From contig NZ_FPJO01000034.1 of NCBI RefSeq assembly GCF_900119365.1, forward strand, positions 1 through 64,000: a stretch of DNA of 64,000 nt, in the 5' to 3' direction. Positions within the stretch are counted from its first letter, which is position 1. The number at the start of each line of letters is the position of its first letter. Positions 51,575 to 60,259 of this stretch are shown one piece after another. Source of the stretch: Streptomyces atratus. GTDB lineage: Bacteria; Actinomycetota; Actinomycetes; Streptomycetales; Streptomycetaceae. The notes below the pieces were generated by a model. That model ran no database searches, was not told the DNA's origin, and saw only the letters and a list, made by a program, of their open reading frames with translations. The position numbers and the translations under genes were made by a program.

Positions 51575-52879
51575 TCAGCGAATCCCGTAGTAGAGGGAGT
51601 TGTGTGCGGTGTCCGGCAGGTACAGCACATCGTTTCCGTCCGAGTCCCGGCGTACCGCGAGCCGGTCCGCGCTCACGCCCGGCGCGGCGGACTGCGCGGT
51701 CCAGGTCCCGTCCGCCGACTGCGTCGCGGCGAAGACGCGGTCGGTGCCGGAGCCGGTGACATAGTAGATCCGCTTGGTGTCCGTCTCGTCCCAGGTGATA
51801 CCGAGTGCCGCGGCGGTCTGGCCACCGGCGTACACGGTCTTGCTGACCCAGTCGCTGCCGCTCGGGTACGCGTAGTACACGCGGAAGTCTCCGCCGCTGT
51901 CGGCCGAGCGGTAGCGGTAGGCGACCTTCGGGGTGGAGCCGTCGAGGGTGAGCTTGGCGCTCTGCACCGCCGGACCCGTGTATGCGTTGTCGATGCTCCA
52001 CTCCTCGCCCGCGGTGAGCTCCTGGATCACGTCGGAGGTGTCGGGCGTCACCGGGACGGTGAGCGCAGCGCCCGCGCTGTCCGCGAAGGCGCCGGTGGAC
52101 GGGTCGTAGCGCAGATAGGAGAGCTGGTGCCGGAACCCGGTCGCCGGGGCCTTGGCCCACTCGTACAGGAGGTGCACCCGCCCGGCGGCGTCCACCGTCA
52201 GGTCGTCGGGGTACACGGAGCGGTTCAGTGCGCCGGCGAAGGTGGCGACCACGCTCCAGTGTGAGGCGGCGTTGTCCCAGCGGTACAGCTTGCCGGGACG
52301 CTGGTCGGCGCCGGAGCCGACACGGGCGGCCAGGTAAAGGTCACCGTTGGGCGCGGTGGTCACGACCGGGTAGGTGATGCCCACGCCCTGGTCGGGCAGC
52401 TCGGCCGCGTGGTCCGTGACGTCCCCGCCGGGGGCTTCGGTGCGGAAGTAGCGCCAGGCGTTGGCATGCATGGAGGCGAACACGTGCAGGCGGCCGCTGC
52501 CGTCACGCGCGAGGGACGGCTGGTTGTGACCGTTGTCGTCGGCGAACTCGGCCTGTTGTCCGCTCTTGTCGAGCAGCGGCAGGCGGCTCCAGGCCCCGTC
52601 CGGGTCGCGCCGCGCGATGGCCGGGCGGTGCGTGGCGGCCGTCGAGCCGGGCTCGTTGAAGGAGAAGTACGTGTACTGACCGCGGCCCTTGTACGTCGCG
52701 ACCGGCGTCCACCAGGCGGCCTGGTTCGACGAGTCCATCGCGTACGGAACCTTCTCGATCACCGTTGCCGCGGCTGCCGTGGGGTCCGTGCTGTCGGCCT
52801 GGGCGGCCGGGACGAGCGTGAGCAGGGCGGCCAGGGCCGCGGCCGAGGCGGCGTACGCGCGTGCCGTGGGACGTCGCAA
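51575..52879 (-). CDS. Secreted BNR-repeat protein
   Basis: A 434-residue exported protein. The start is TTG 52879, with aaggag 7 bp upstream, giving the signal peptide LRRPTARAYAASAAALAALL to about TLVPAAQADS. The mature part is an all-beta propeller of BNR_4 type (NGHNQPSLARDGSGRLHVFA, ITYPVVTTAPNGDLYLAARV, VYPDDLTVDAAGRVHLLYEW). Such proteins in actinomycetes accompany polysaccharide-degradation loci; some relatives are ulvan or rhamnogalacturonan lyases. The catalytic residues cannot be assigned by eye. It lies downstream of the sugar importer but beyond a terminator hairpin. Confidence 0.82.
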   Translation of the reverse strand: MRRPTARAYAASAAALAALLTLVPAAQADSTDPTAAAATVIEKVPYAMDSSNQAAWWTPVATYKGRGQYTYFSFNEPGSTAATHRPAIARRDPDGAWSRLPLLDKSGQQAEFADDNGHNQPSLARDGSGRLHVFASMHANAWRYFRTEAPGGDVTDHAAELPDQGVGITYPVVTTAPNGDLYLAARVGSGADQRPGKLYRWDNAASHWSVVATFAGALNRSVYPDDLTVDAAGRVHLLYEWAKAPATGFRHQLSYLRYDPSTGAFADSAGAALTVPVTPDTSDVIQELTAGEEWSIDNAYTGPAVQSAKLTLDGSTPKVAYRYRSADSGGDFRVYYAYPSGSDWVSKTVYAGGQTAAALGITWDETDTKRIYYVTGSGTDRVFAATQSADGTWTAQSAAPGVSADRLAVRRDSDGNDVLYLPDTAHNSLYYGIR

Positions 52880-53046
52880 GGTGAACTCCTTCGCGGGCGT
52901 GATGGTGAGGCGGACGGGAGCGGTCCCGCAGGTCGGTCCACCCCCTCCGCTGCGCCGGAAACTTACAGCAGATCCCAGATGGTGAATAGAAATTGTGCAA
53001 TGCGGATCTGAGATACGCCTTCGGGATGGCGTGTGCGGCATGGCGA

Positions 53047-53084
53047 GGGGCCCGGTGAAGGCCGTTCTGCCTTCACCGGGCCCC
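53047..53084. terminator. Strong hairpin closing the importer operon
   Basis: 16-bp perfect stem ggggcccggtgaaggc (53047-53062) with complement at 53069-53084 and a 6-base loop, 19 bp past the solute-binding-protein stop. Nearly the same stem recurs at 59062-59109 at the other end of the cluster. Confidence 0.88.
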
Positions 53085-53102
53085 GGACCGCCGCGCGCCG
53101 GC

Positions 53103-54404
53103 TCAGCGCCTGATGAGGTCGGTGACCTCCTCGGCGGCCTTCTTCATCGCGTCCTTCGGCTTCGACTTGCCGACCAGGACGGCCTGGACCTGCTTGGCCA
53201 CGGCTTCCTCGATCTGGGCGTTCTGCGCGAACTGCCAGAACGGGCTGCCGGTCGCCGTGTCGGTGATCTTCTCGGTCCACTCGGTGGTGAAGGTGTCCTG
53301 CGCGACCTTCGGGTCGGCCAGGCCCGCCGTGGTGGACGGCGGCAGCGCGCGGGAGGCGAAGTACTCGGTGGTGGTGGCGCGGTCGGAGGTGGTGTGCAGC
53401 GCGAACTCCGTCGCCGCGTCCTGCCCCTTGCCCTTGACGATCGCGATCACACCGCCCCACAGCAGCGCCTGCGGCGTGTCACCGGAGCGCAGCACCGGCC
53501 GCTTCATCGGCTGCATCGCGTCGGCCAGGGTCTTGTCCTTGGACTGGGCCGCGGTCACGCCCTTGCCGATGATGGCGTCGTCGTAGAAGGCGGCCTTGCC
53601 CTGCCCGAACAGGGCGCGCGCGTCGAAGCGGTCCACGTCCGCGGCGATCAGCTTCTCGTCGTGCAGCTTCTTGTACCAGGTGACCGCGTCGATGGAGGCG
53701 TCGTCCCCGATGGTCACCTTGCTGTCTTCCAGAAGCGTGCAGCCGAAGGTCTGCATCCACGGGAAGATGTCCTTGAGCTGCGCGACCTTGGTGGCCGCGG
53801 CGTAGGGCACGACACCGCCGCCGAGCCCCTTCAGCTCCCGCAGCGAGTCCTCGAACTCCTCGATGGTGGTGGGGTGCTTCTTGATGCCGGCCTTCTCCAG
53901 GAGCTTGGAGTTGGCGATCACACCGATCGAGCCGGTGTTCCACGGCAGGCCGTACTGCTTGCCGTCGTACATGCCGCTGTCCAGCGCCACGTTCGTGTAG
54001 CCGCCCTTCAGGGCCACGGAACTGAGGTCCGCGAGCTTGCCCATCTGCGCCACCGCGGCGAGCCAGGCGATGTCGAGGTGCACCGCGCCGGTCGTCCCCC
54101 CGCCGCCGAGCTTGAGGGTGAGCTGGCTCAGGTACTCGTTGTACGGGTACGAGACCGCGCGGACCTTGGAGCCCTTGTCCTTCTCCCACGCCGCGATGAT
54201 CTTCTCGATCGAGGGCTTGGCGGCCTCCTCGTTGAGCGACCAGGAGGTGAAGTCGAAGTTCTTGGACTTCGTGTCGCCGCCGTTGGAGGAGGTGCCGGCG
54301 CCGGACGGTGCGCAGGCGCCGAGCGCGCCGGCGCCGGCCACACCGAGCGCGCCGATGCCGAACATGCGCAGCGCGCCGCGCCGGCTGATGCCAGAGGTGG
54401 TCAT
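53103..54404 (-). CDS. Sugar ABC transporter substrate-binding lipoprotein
   Basis: A 433-residue extracytoplasmic solute-binding protein of the sugar-1 family. The N-terminus carries a Tat-type SRRGALRM and a lipobox LGAC (Cys31), so it is exported folded and anchored as a lipoprotein. The body matches the type: FTSWSLNEEAAKPSIEKIIA, YGLPWNTGSIGVIANSKLLE, TLLEDSKVTIGDDASIDAVT. Last gene of a three-gene minus-strand operon after two permeases; no ATPase is encoded here, so it likely shares the housekeeping MsiK-type ATPase as in other Streptomyces. Substrate undetermined. Confidence 0.92.
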   Translation of the reverse strand: MTTSGISRRGALRMFGIGALGVAGAGALGACAPSGAGTSSNGGDTKSKNFDFTSWSLNEEAAKPSIEKIIAAWEKDKGSKVRAVSYPYNEYLSQLTLKLGGGGTTGAVHLDIAWLAAVAQMGKLADLSSVALKGGYTNVALDSGMYDGKQYGLPWNTGSIGVIANSKLLEKAGIKKHPTTIEEFEDSLRELKGLGGGVVPYAAATKVAQLKDIFPWMQTFGCTLLEDSKVTIGDDASIDAVTWYKKLHDEKLIAADVDRFDARALFGQGKAAFYDDAIIGKGVTAAQSKDKTLADAMQPMKRPVLRSGDTPQALLWGGVIAIVKGKGQDAATEFALHTTSDRATTTEYFASRALPPSTTAGLADPKVAQDTFTTEWTEKITDTATGSPFWQFAQNAQIEEAVAKQVQAVLVGKSKPKDAMKKAAEEVTDLIRR

Positions 54405-54470
54405 GGTGTCTCCATGGGGAGTGGGTGGAAGGGGAAGTGCGTAGGCAGGGGGCGGGCGGATCCCGTGGGC

Positions 54471-55391
54471 TCAGCTCTTGACCGAGCCGGCGGTCATGCC
54501 GCCGACGAGATAGCGCTGCAGGAACATGAAGGCGACGACCACCGGCGCGGACACCACCAGCGAGGCGGCCATCAGCTCGGGCCAGGCGGTCTGGAACTCA
54601 CCGATGTAGGTGGAGACCAGGCCGGGCGGCAGGGTCTGCTTCTCCTTGTCGGCCAGCGTCACGGCGAAGATGAAGTCGTTCCAGCCGCGGACGAAGGCGA
54701 ACAGGCCGGCTGCGATCATTCCGGGCGCGGCCAGCGGCGCCACGATCGAGTGCAGCGTCCGCCACCGGGACGCGCCGTCGATGGACGCGGCTTCCAGCAG
54801 GGCGTCCGGGATGGTGTCGAAGATGCCCTTCAGCATCCAGACGCACAGCGGCATCGTGAACGTGGTGAAGGACAGCACCAGGGCGGTGTACGTGTTCAGC
54901 AGGCCGAAGCTGGAGAACACGGCGTACAGCGTCACCAGCAGGAGCGCCTGGGGGAACATCTGGGAGGCCAGCACCAGGTGCATCAGCGAGCGTCGTCCGC
55001 GGTAGCGGAACTTGGAGAACGAGTAGCCCATGTACGTGGCGACGACCACGCTCAGTACGGCGGTGATCGAGGCCACGATGAGGGAGTTGACCAGGTACTT
55101 GATCAGCTGGTCGTTCTCGGCGAGGGCCGTGAAGTTGCTGAAGGTGATGTCGGTGGGTACGAGCTTCGGCGGGAACTGGAAGGTCTGCTCCGGGCCGCTC
55201 AGGGCGGTGGCCAGCAGCCAGTAGACCGGCAGCATGCCGAAGGCGCCGATCACCAGGATCGCGGTCCAGGCGGCGATCCGCGAGCGCAGCAGGTCCTTGC
55301 GTATCCGGCGCCGCTTGGTGCGCCTCGCGGATGTGGCGGACGTCCTCAGCCGGTCGGTGCCGGACAGCGGGGTGGTGGTCGTGGTGGTCAT
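54471..55391 (-). CDS. Sugar ABC transporter permease (MalG type)
   Basis: A 306-residue inner-membrane permease with six helices and the EAA loop LLEAASIDGASRWRTLHSIV that docks the ATPase. It begins with a low-complexity MTTTTTTPLSG and a basic patch RRTKRRRIRKD. ATG 55391 overlaps the stop of the MalF-type gene (ATGA), so translation is coupled. C-terminus GGMTAGSVKS is the family ending. Confidence 0.93.
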   Translation of the reverse strand: MTTTTTTPLSGTDRLRTSATSARRTKRRRIRKDLLRSRIAAWTAILVIGAFGMLPVYWLLATALSGPEQTFQFPPKLVPTDITFSNFTALAENDQLIKYLVNSLIVASITAVLSVVVATYMGYSFSKFRYRGRRSLMHLVLASQMFPQALLLVTLYAVFSSFGLLNTYTALVLSFTTFTMPLCVWMLKGIFDTIPDALLEAASIDGASRWRTLHSIVAPLAAPGMIAAGLFAFVRGWNDFIFAVTLADKEKQTLPPGLVSTYIGEFQTAWPELMAASLVVSAPVVVAFMFLQRYLVGGMTAGSVKS

Positions 55392-56317
55392 CGGGCGTCG
55401 CCCTTCCGCTCGGTGATCCTGAGATAGACGGCGACGAGAATGAGCAGGAGCAGCATCCACAGGCCGCCCAGCGCGGTCGCCCGGCCGATGTCGAAGCCCT
55501 TGAAGGCGGTCTGGTACACGGCGGTCGCGAAGGTCTCGGTGGCGCCGGCCGGGCCGCCGCCGGTGAGCACGTAGATGGTGTCGAAGTGCTGGAAGTTCCA
55601 GATGAACTCCAGCAGCAGCACGATGGAGGCGACACCGCGGACCTGCGGCCAGGTCACGGCGAAGAAGCGCCGGATCGAGCCCGCCCCGTCCATCGAGGCC
55701 GCCTCGTGCAGCTCCTTGGGCACGGTCTGCAGACCTGCCAGGAGCATCACCATCATCCAGGGGAAGCTCGCCCAGGTCTTGGTGACGATGACGGCGAGCA
55801 TGGCGGTGCCGGGCTGGCCGAGCCAGGAAACGGACTCCTCGATGATCCCGGCCTTCATGAGGATGCCGTTCAGCACGCCGTAGTTCGCGTTGAAGATCCA
55901 CATCCACAGGAAGGAGACCACCACGCCCGGGATCACCCACGGGAACAGGAACAGTCCGCGCAGGAAGCCGCTGCCCTTCAGGCCCGAGTTCAGTGCGAGC
56001 GCGAGCGCGAAGCCGACCACGAAGGGGACGAGCGTCGCACCGACGGTGAAGACCAGCGTCTGCTTGAGGATCGTGAGGAAGTCGCCGTCCAGCCAGTGGG
56101 TGAAATTCTCCAGGCCGACGAACTCACGGCCCGGCAGCCGCAGGTCCTGCTTGAAGAAGCCGGTGAACAGCGCGGACAGCAGCGGATAGATGATGATCGT
56201 CGCGAACAGGGCGAGCCCCGGTGCGGTGAGCAGCAGTGCGAACGCGCCGTTGGAGAGCCGTCCGCCGGTCCGCTCACGGCGTGGAGCGGCCTTCTGTGGA
56301 GGTGCGGCCGTACTCAT
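55388..56317 (-). CDS. Sugar ABC transporter permease (MalF/UgpA type)
   Basis: A 309-residue permease with six helices (FALLLTAPGLALFATIIIYP first) and the EAA loop LHEAASMDGAGSIRRFFAVT. ATG 56317 after gaggacacaccc; the longer frame into the divergent promoter is not protein-like. First gene of the importer operon; shares a 436-bp promoter region with the divergent FAD oxidoreductase gene. Confidence 0.92.
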   Translation of the reverse strand: MSTAAPPQKAAPRRERTGGRLSNGAFALLLTAPGLALFATIIIYPLLSALFTGFFKQDLRLPGREFVGLENFTHWLDGDFLTILKQTLVFTVGATLVPFVVGFALALALNSGLKGSGFLRGLFLFPWVIPGVVVSFLWMWIFNANYGVLNGILMKAGIIEESVSWLGQPGTAMLAVIVTKTWASFPWMMVMLLAGLQTVPKELHEAASMDGAGSIRRFFAVTWPQVRGVASIVLLLEFIWNFQHFDTIYVLTGGGPAGATETFATAVYQTAFKGFDIGRATALGGLWMLLLLILVAVYLRITERKGDAR

Positions 56318-56651
56318 GGGTGTGTCCTCTCGAACGGGGCGGGAGCGGTGGTGCAGGGCGTGGCACGGGAGGCCGTGCGCAGGCAGGCGGATGTGACGCG
56401 GCCGGGCGTGAGCGGTGAGCCGCCCCGTCCCGCGCTTCGACCGAGGCCCTGTGTGAATGCCATGCATGCTCCGTTGAACGCAAGTTGCAGCATGCGGGAT
56501 CGTTCTCCATATCGTGCGACGGCGTCAACCCTTTAGGTCGGTGAATCGCCAGTTCTGTACGAGACCGGCGGAGTCGCCGCACATGCCATGAGCTTGGCTG
56601 ATGGCCCACGGCGGCGATGTCGTCGGCTGCGCTGGAAACCTACAACACATC

Positions 56652-56669
56652 CCACTGTCCGAACAGTGG
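56652..56669. promoter_or_regulatory. Palindrome beside the IclR-type site
   Basis: ccactgt (56652-56658) and acagtgg (56663-56669) pair over 7 bp around ccga. It ends exactly where the 15-bp shared motif begins, so it may extend an operator in the divergent promoter region. The rest of 56318-56753 shows no gene. Confidence 0.45.
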
Positions 56670-56684
56670 TTGCACAATATGCAT
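56670..56684. promoter_or_regulatory. Candidate IclR operator, copy 1
   Basis: TTGCACAATATGCAT recurs with one mismatch at 59933-59947, upstream of the iclR gene. The motif has mirrored TGCA ends (TGCA-CAATA-TGCA). It lies 70 bp upstream of the oxidoreductase start, within the promoter region shared with the importer operon. Confidence 0.7.
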
Positions 56685-56753
56685 GTGATGTACGTTCAAG
56701 GACACTCCGCTGCGGCGGAGAGCATCCGAGCATCACATCAAGGAGGCCGCTCC

Positions 56754-59054
56754 GTGCGGGAAGAAGAGGTCCATTACGACATCGCCGTCATCGGCGGCGG
56801 CCTGGCGGGGACCTGCGCGGCCATCGCCGCTGCCCGGCTCGGCCGACGCGTCGCCCTGGTCAACAACCGGCCCGTCCTGGGCGGCAACGCCAGCAGCGAG
56901 GTCCGCGTCTGGGTCTGTGGCGCCACGGCCCACGGTGTGCACCGCTGGGCCCGCGAGACCGGCATCATGGGCGAGCTGTACACCGAGAACCAGTACCGCA
57001 ACCCCGAGGGGAACCCGTACTACTGGGACCAGGTGGTCCTCGACGCCGTCCGGGCCGAACCGGGCATCGACCTGTACCTCAACACCGACGTCCGGGAGGT
57101 CGACGCGAGCGGCCCCGACGGCGCGCGCGAGGTGCACTCCTGCACCGGCTGGATGATGGGCTCCGAGCGGCGTATCACCTTCCACGCACGGCAGTTCCTC
57201 GACTGCACCGGCGACGGCCTGCTCGGCCACCTCTCCGGCGCCCACTACCGCATCGGCCGCGAGGCGCGCTCGGAGTCCGGTGAGCCCTGGGCGCCCGAGG
57301 ACGCGGACGAGGCGCTGCTCGGGTCGACGATCCTGTTCCACACCAAGGACACGGGCCGGCCGGTGAAGTTCGTGCGGCCCGACGGCGCCCGCGACCTCAC
57401 CACCACGCCCATCCTGCGCAATCGCGTGCTGCGCACCGGCGACAACGGCTGCGACTACTGGTGGATAGAGTGGGGCGGCGAGCTGGACACCGTCCACGAC
57501 AACGAGCGCATCCGCGACGAACTCCAGGCCGTGATCATGGGCATCTGGGACCACATCAAGAACTCCGGCGAGTTTCCGGACGCCGAGAACCTGACCCTGG
57601 AATGGGTCGGCAGCCTCCCCGGCAAGCGCGAGTACCGCCGCTTCCTCGGTGACCACATGCTGACCCAGCAGGACATCCTCGAACAGCGGCAGTTCGCCGA
57701 CCGCGTGGCCTTCGGCGGCTGGTCCGTCGACCTCCACCCGGTGCAGGGCATGTACGCCGACGAGCCCGGCGCCCGCCAGCGCTACGCGGACGGCATCTTC
57801 CACATCCCGCTGCGTTCCCTGTACTCGGTGAACGTCACGAACCTCCTGTTCGCCGGGCGCAACATATCCGCCACCCACATCGCCTTCGGTGCCACCCGCG
57901 TCATGGCCACCTGCGCCACGCTCGGCGAGGCCGCGGGCACGGCCGCCGCGCTGTGCGTCGCCGAGAGCCTCAGCCCCCGTGAACTCGCCGCGAACCACCC
58001 CGAGCTGGTGCGCCGAACCCTGCTGCGGCAGGACGCCTCGGTCATCGGCCTGTCCGACGACGACCCCGGCAACCTCGCGCGCACGGCCCGGGTCGGCGCC
58101 TCCTCGTACCTGAGCCGCCTGGCCGCCGAGCCCACGCCGGCCGCGCCCGGCGAGCCGTACCCGCTCACCCGCGACCTCGCGCTGCTGCTGCCGGTGGACC
58201 CGGCACTCGACACGGTCGACCTGCTCGTCCACGGCGCCCCGGGCGAGCGGCCGGGCGAACTCACCGTGGAGCTGTGGAGCACCGGCCGCCCCGAGAACGC
58301 GGTCCCCGTCGACCACGTGCTCACCACCACAGTGGCCGTGCCGACCGGCGGCCCCCACTGGGTCACGGCCCGCCTCGACCACCGCCCGGACGCCCCGGAG
58401 AACGTCGTACTGATCGTGCGCGCCTGCCCGGGCGCGGCGTTGGTCCTCGTCCCCGAGCGCACCGACGGCGTCCTCGCACTGCGCAGCAGGGTCGAAGGAG
58501 ACGCGGCCGTCGACCACGACATCCCGGAGGAGGAGGGCCAGCTGGTCCTGGAGTGGCAGGCCCGCGGCCTGCGCCGCCGGACCTTCGGCTTCCGTGCGAC
58601 CCCGGACACCGCCGCGTTCCTGCCCGAGCGGGCCGTCGGCGGATTCCAGCGCGCCTACGGGGGCCCGCAGATGTGGTCGTCCGAGCTGCTGCCCGACCCG
58701 GACCGGGCCGCGCAGTGGCTGCGCCTGGACTGGGACAAGGAGCAGCAGCTCACCGAAACACGCGTGGTGTTCGACGACGATGTCGACGAGTACCTCAACA
58801 ACCTGCACCGCCACCGCACCCCGTTCGAGGTCATGCCGGAACTGGTCCGCGACTACCGGATCCAGAGCCGCGAGCCCGACGGCACCTGGCGCACGCTGCT
58901 GACCGTTACGGGCAACCGCCGCCGCCACCGCGTCCACGCGCTGAAGGGTGCGGACGGCGGGCCCGTGCGCACCGACGCGCTGCGGCTCGTGGTGGACGCG
59001 ACGCACGGGGCGCGGCACGCGCACGTGATCGCGTTCAAGGCGTACGGCGCGTAG
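56754..59054 (+). CDS. FAD-dependent oxidoreductase with C-terminal beta domains
   Basis: A 766-residue protein. It opens VREEEVHYDIAVIGGGLAGT with a Rossmann FAD site (GGGLAG, about 14-19), then GNASSEVRVWVCGATAHGVH and NLLFAGRNISATHIAFGATR near the end of the FAD_oxidored (PF12831) domain (about residue 380). The C-terminal 350 residues are beta-rich (WVTARLDHRPDAPENVVLIV; RLDWDKEQQLTETRVVFDDD), like carbohydrate-binding or F5/8-type domains. Start GTG 56754 is fixed by aaggagg 7 bp upstream. No signal peptide. Divergent from the sugar importer, so probably an intracellular redox step on the imported sugar; reaction unknown. Confidence 0.85.
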   Translation: MREEEVHYDIAVIGGGLAGTCAAIAAARLGRRVALVNNRPVLGGNASSEVRVWVCGATAHGVHRWARETGIMGELYTENQYRNPEGNPYYWDQVVLDAVRAEPGIDLYLNTDVREVDASGPDGAREVHSCTGWMMGSERRITFHARQFLDCTGDGLLGHLSGAHYRIGREARSESGEPWAPEDADEALLGSTILFHTKDTGRPVKFVRPDGARDLTTTPILRNRVLRTGDNGCDYWWIEWGGELDTVHDNERIRDELQAVIMGIWDHIKNSGEFPDAENLTLEWVGSLPGKREYRRFLGDHMLTQQDILEQRQFADRVAFGGWSVDLHPVQGMYADEPGARQRYADGIFHIPLRSLYSVNVTNLLFAGRNISATHIAFGATRVMATCATLGEAAGTAAALCVAESLSPRELAANHPELVRRTLLRQDASVIGLSDDDPGNLARTARVGASSYLSRLAAEPTPAAPGEPYPLTRDLALLLPVDPALDTVDLLVHGAPGERPGELTVELWSTGRPENAVPVDHVLTTTVAVPTGGPHWVTARLDHRPDAPENVVLIVRACPGAALVLVPERTDGVLALRSRVEGDAAVDHDIPEEEGQLVLEWQARGLRRRTFGFRATPDTAAFLPERAVGGFQRAYGGPQMWSSELLPDPDRAAQWLRLDWDKEQQLTETRVVFDDDVDEYLNNLHRHRTPFEVMPELVRDYRIQSREPDGTWRTLLTVTGNRRRHRVHALKGADGGPVRTDALRLVVDATHGARHAHVIAFKAYGA

Positions 59055-59061
59055 CCACGTG

Positions 59062-59109
59062 GCGAAGGGGCCCGGTGAAGGTCGAACGACCTTCACCGGG
59101 CCCCTTCGC
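59062..59109. terminator. Very strong hairpin between the oxidoreductase and iclR
   Basis: 23-bp perfect stem (59062-59084 with complement 59087-59109) and a 2-base loop; the core ggggcccggtgaagg is the same as in the 53047 hairpin. It separates two convergent genes, ending 7 bp past the oxidoreductase stop. Confidence 0.92.
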
Positions 59110-59119
59110 TTGCCTGATG

Positions 59120-59908
59120 TCAGAGGGCGCCGAGTGCTTGGCTGATGGCGTCGGCGGCTTCGATGACCTCGCGGGTGAGAGCGTGGCGCTGCCCTTCGCC
59201 CTCGGCGCGGTTGCCGAGGAGGGAGGTGGGGCCCCACAGGGAGATGGCGGCGACGACATCGCCCGAGGCGTCGCGGACGGGCGCGGCGAGCGAAGCGCGC
59301 CCCAGGGCGCGTTCTTCGGCTTCGATGGCGTAGCCGGTGCGGCGGACGGTGTCGATCTCGGTGTCGAGGAGGTCGTGGCTGGTGGTCGTGTAGTCGGTGT
59401 GCGCCGCGAGCGGTTCGGGAAGCAGCTTGCGGCGCTCCTTGGGCGTGAGGCCGGTGAGGAGGCATTTGCCGATGCTGGTGGCGTGCAGCGGGGCGGTGTG
59501 TCCGGCCTGCGTGTACGACTTGGGGGTGCGAGTCCCCTCGAAATTGCACAGGAACATCAGCTCGGTATCGCGGCGGATGGCGACGTTGGCTCCGAGTCCG
59601 GTGCGGGTGGCGAGGTCCTGGAGGACCATGCGGGCGGCGCGGTGGACGGGGTGGCGATTGGCGGCGGTGGCGGCGAGCGGGAGGATGCCGAGGCTGAGGC
59701 GGTAGAGGTTGCTGACGGGGTCGCGTTCGACCATGTCGAGGCGCTCGAGGGTGGACAGGAGGCGGGAGGTGGTGGAGGAGCCCAGTCCGGTGAGTTCGGC
59801 GACGTCGGAGACGCGCAGTTCCGGACGGCCGGAGTCGAGTGCGCGCAGCACCGAGACCGCTCGTTCGACGCTCTGGTTCGTCCCGGCGTCGGTCGCCCGC
59901 GTAGCCAT
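59120..59908 (-). CDS. IclR-family transcriptional regulator
   Basis: A 262-residue protein with an N-terminal winged HTH (about 12-70, VSDVAELTGLGSSTTSRLLS) and a GAF-like IclR effector domain (NVAIRRDTELMFLCNFEGTR, HTAPLHATSIGKCLLTGLTP, AAPVRDASGDVVAAISLWGP). ATG 59908 follows aaggaggg. A copy of the 15-bp candidate operator lies 25 bp upstream of its start, so self-control is likely, together with control of the oxidoreductase/importer promoter region. Confidence 0.93.
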   Translation of the reverse strand: MATRATDAGTNQSVERAVSVLRALDSGRPELRVSDVAELTGLGSSTTSRLLSTLERLDMVERDPVSNLYRLSLGILPLAATAANRHPVHRAARMVLQDLATRTGLGANVAIRRDTELMFLCNFEGTRTPKSYTQAGHTAPLHATSIGKCLLTGLTPKERRKLLPEPLAAHTDYTTTSHDLLDTEIDTVRRTGYAIEAEERALGRASLAAPVRDASGDVVAAISLWGPTSLLGNRAEGEGQRHALTREVIEAADAISQALGAL

Positions 59909-59932
59909 GACCCTCCTTATTTTGCAAACGGC

Positions 59933-59947
59933 TTGCACAATCTGCAT
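59933..59947. promoter_or_regulatory. Candidate IclR operator, copy 2
   Basis: TTGCACAATCTGCAT matches 56670-56684 at 14 of 15 positions. It lies upstream of the iclR start, next to tttgcaaacg, which repeats the TTGCA half-site. Confidence 0.7.
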
Positions 59948-60259
59948 CAGCATATCGCGTCGATCTGAGGGTTGTTCTTGAAATCCGTCGGCTCGCGGCC
60001 GGAACGTATACGGGGCATTCGCCGTGCTGCGCGGGGCACCCGTGGGTGGACGGCATCCGCGTGAAGGGAAGCGCATGGCAGGACGGGCGCCTTCGCCGAT
60101 GTCGCCGGCGCGCGCTGCTGCTTCGTTGCGTTCGCCCGGGAAATGGACCCTGCGGGCGGCAACGTCATCGTAAGCCGGACGAACCCTGAAAGACGCGCAA
60201 GCGCGTTCGAACAAAACCTTCGGTGAGGCCTCCGGCGCCGCGGTCCGGTTTGCGAGGTG
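59948..60259. other. Intergenic stretch without recognised features
   Basis: Between iclR and the SGNH gene. Open frames are irregular and short, with no ribosome site. It may include the remains of the join between the sugar cluster and the chromosomal backbone; no repeat or integration site is visible. Confidence 0.4.

Noticed and set aside
56733..60056. Open frame of 1,107 codons on the minus strand
   Set aside because: It is the antisense shadow of the FAD oxidoreductase and the iclR region; composition is Arg/Gly/Val noise and it crosses two terminators.
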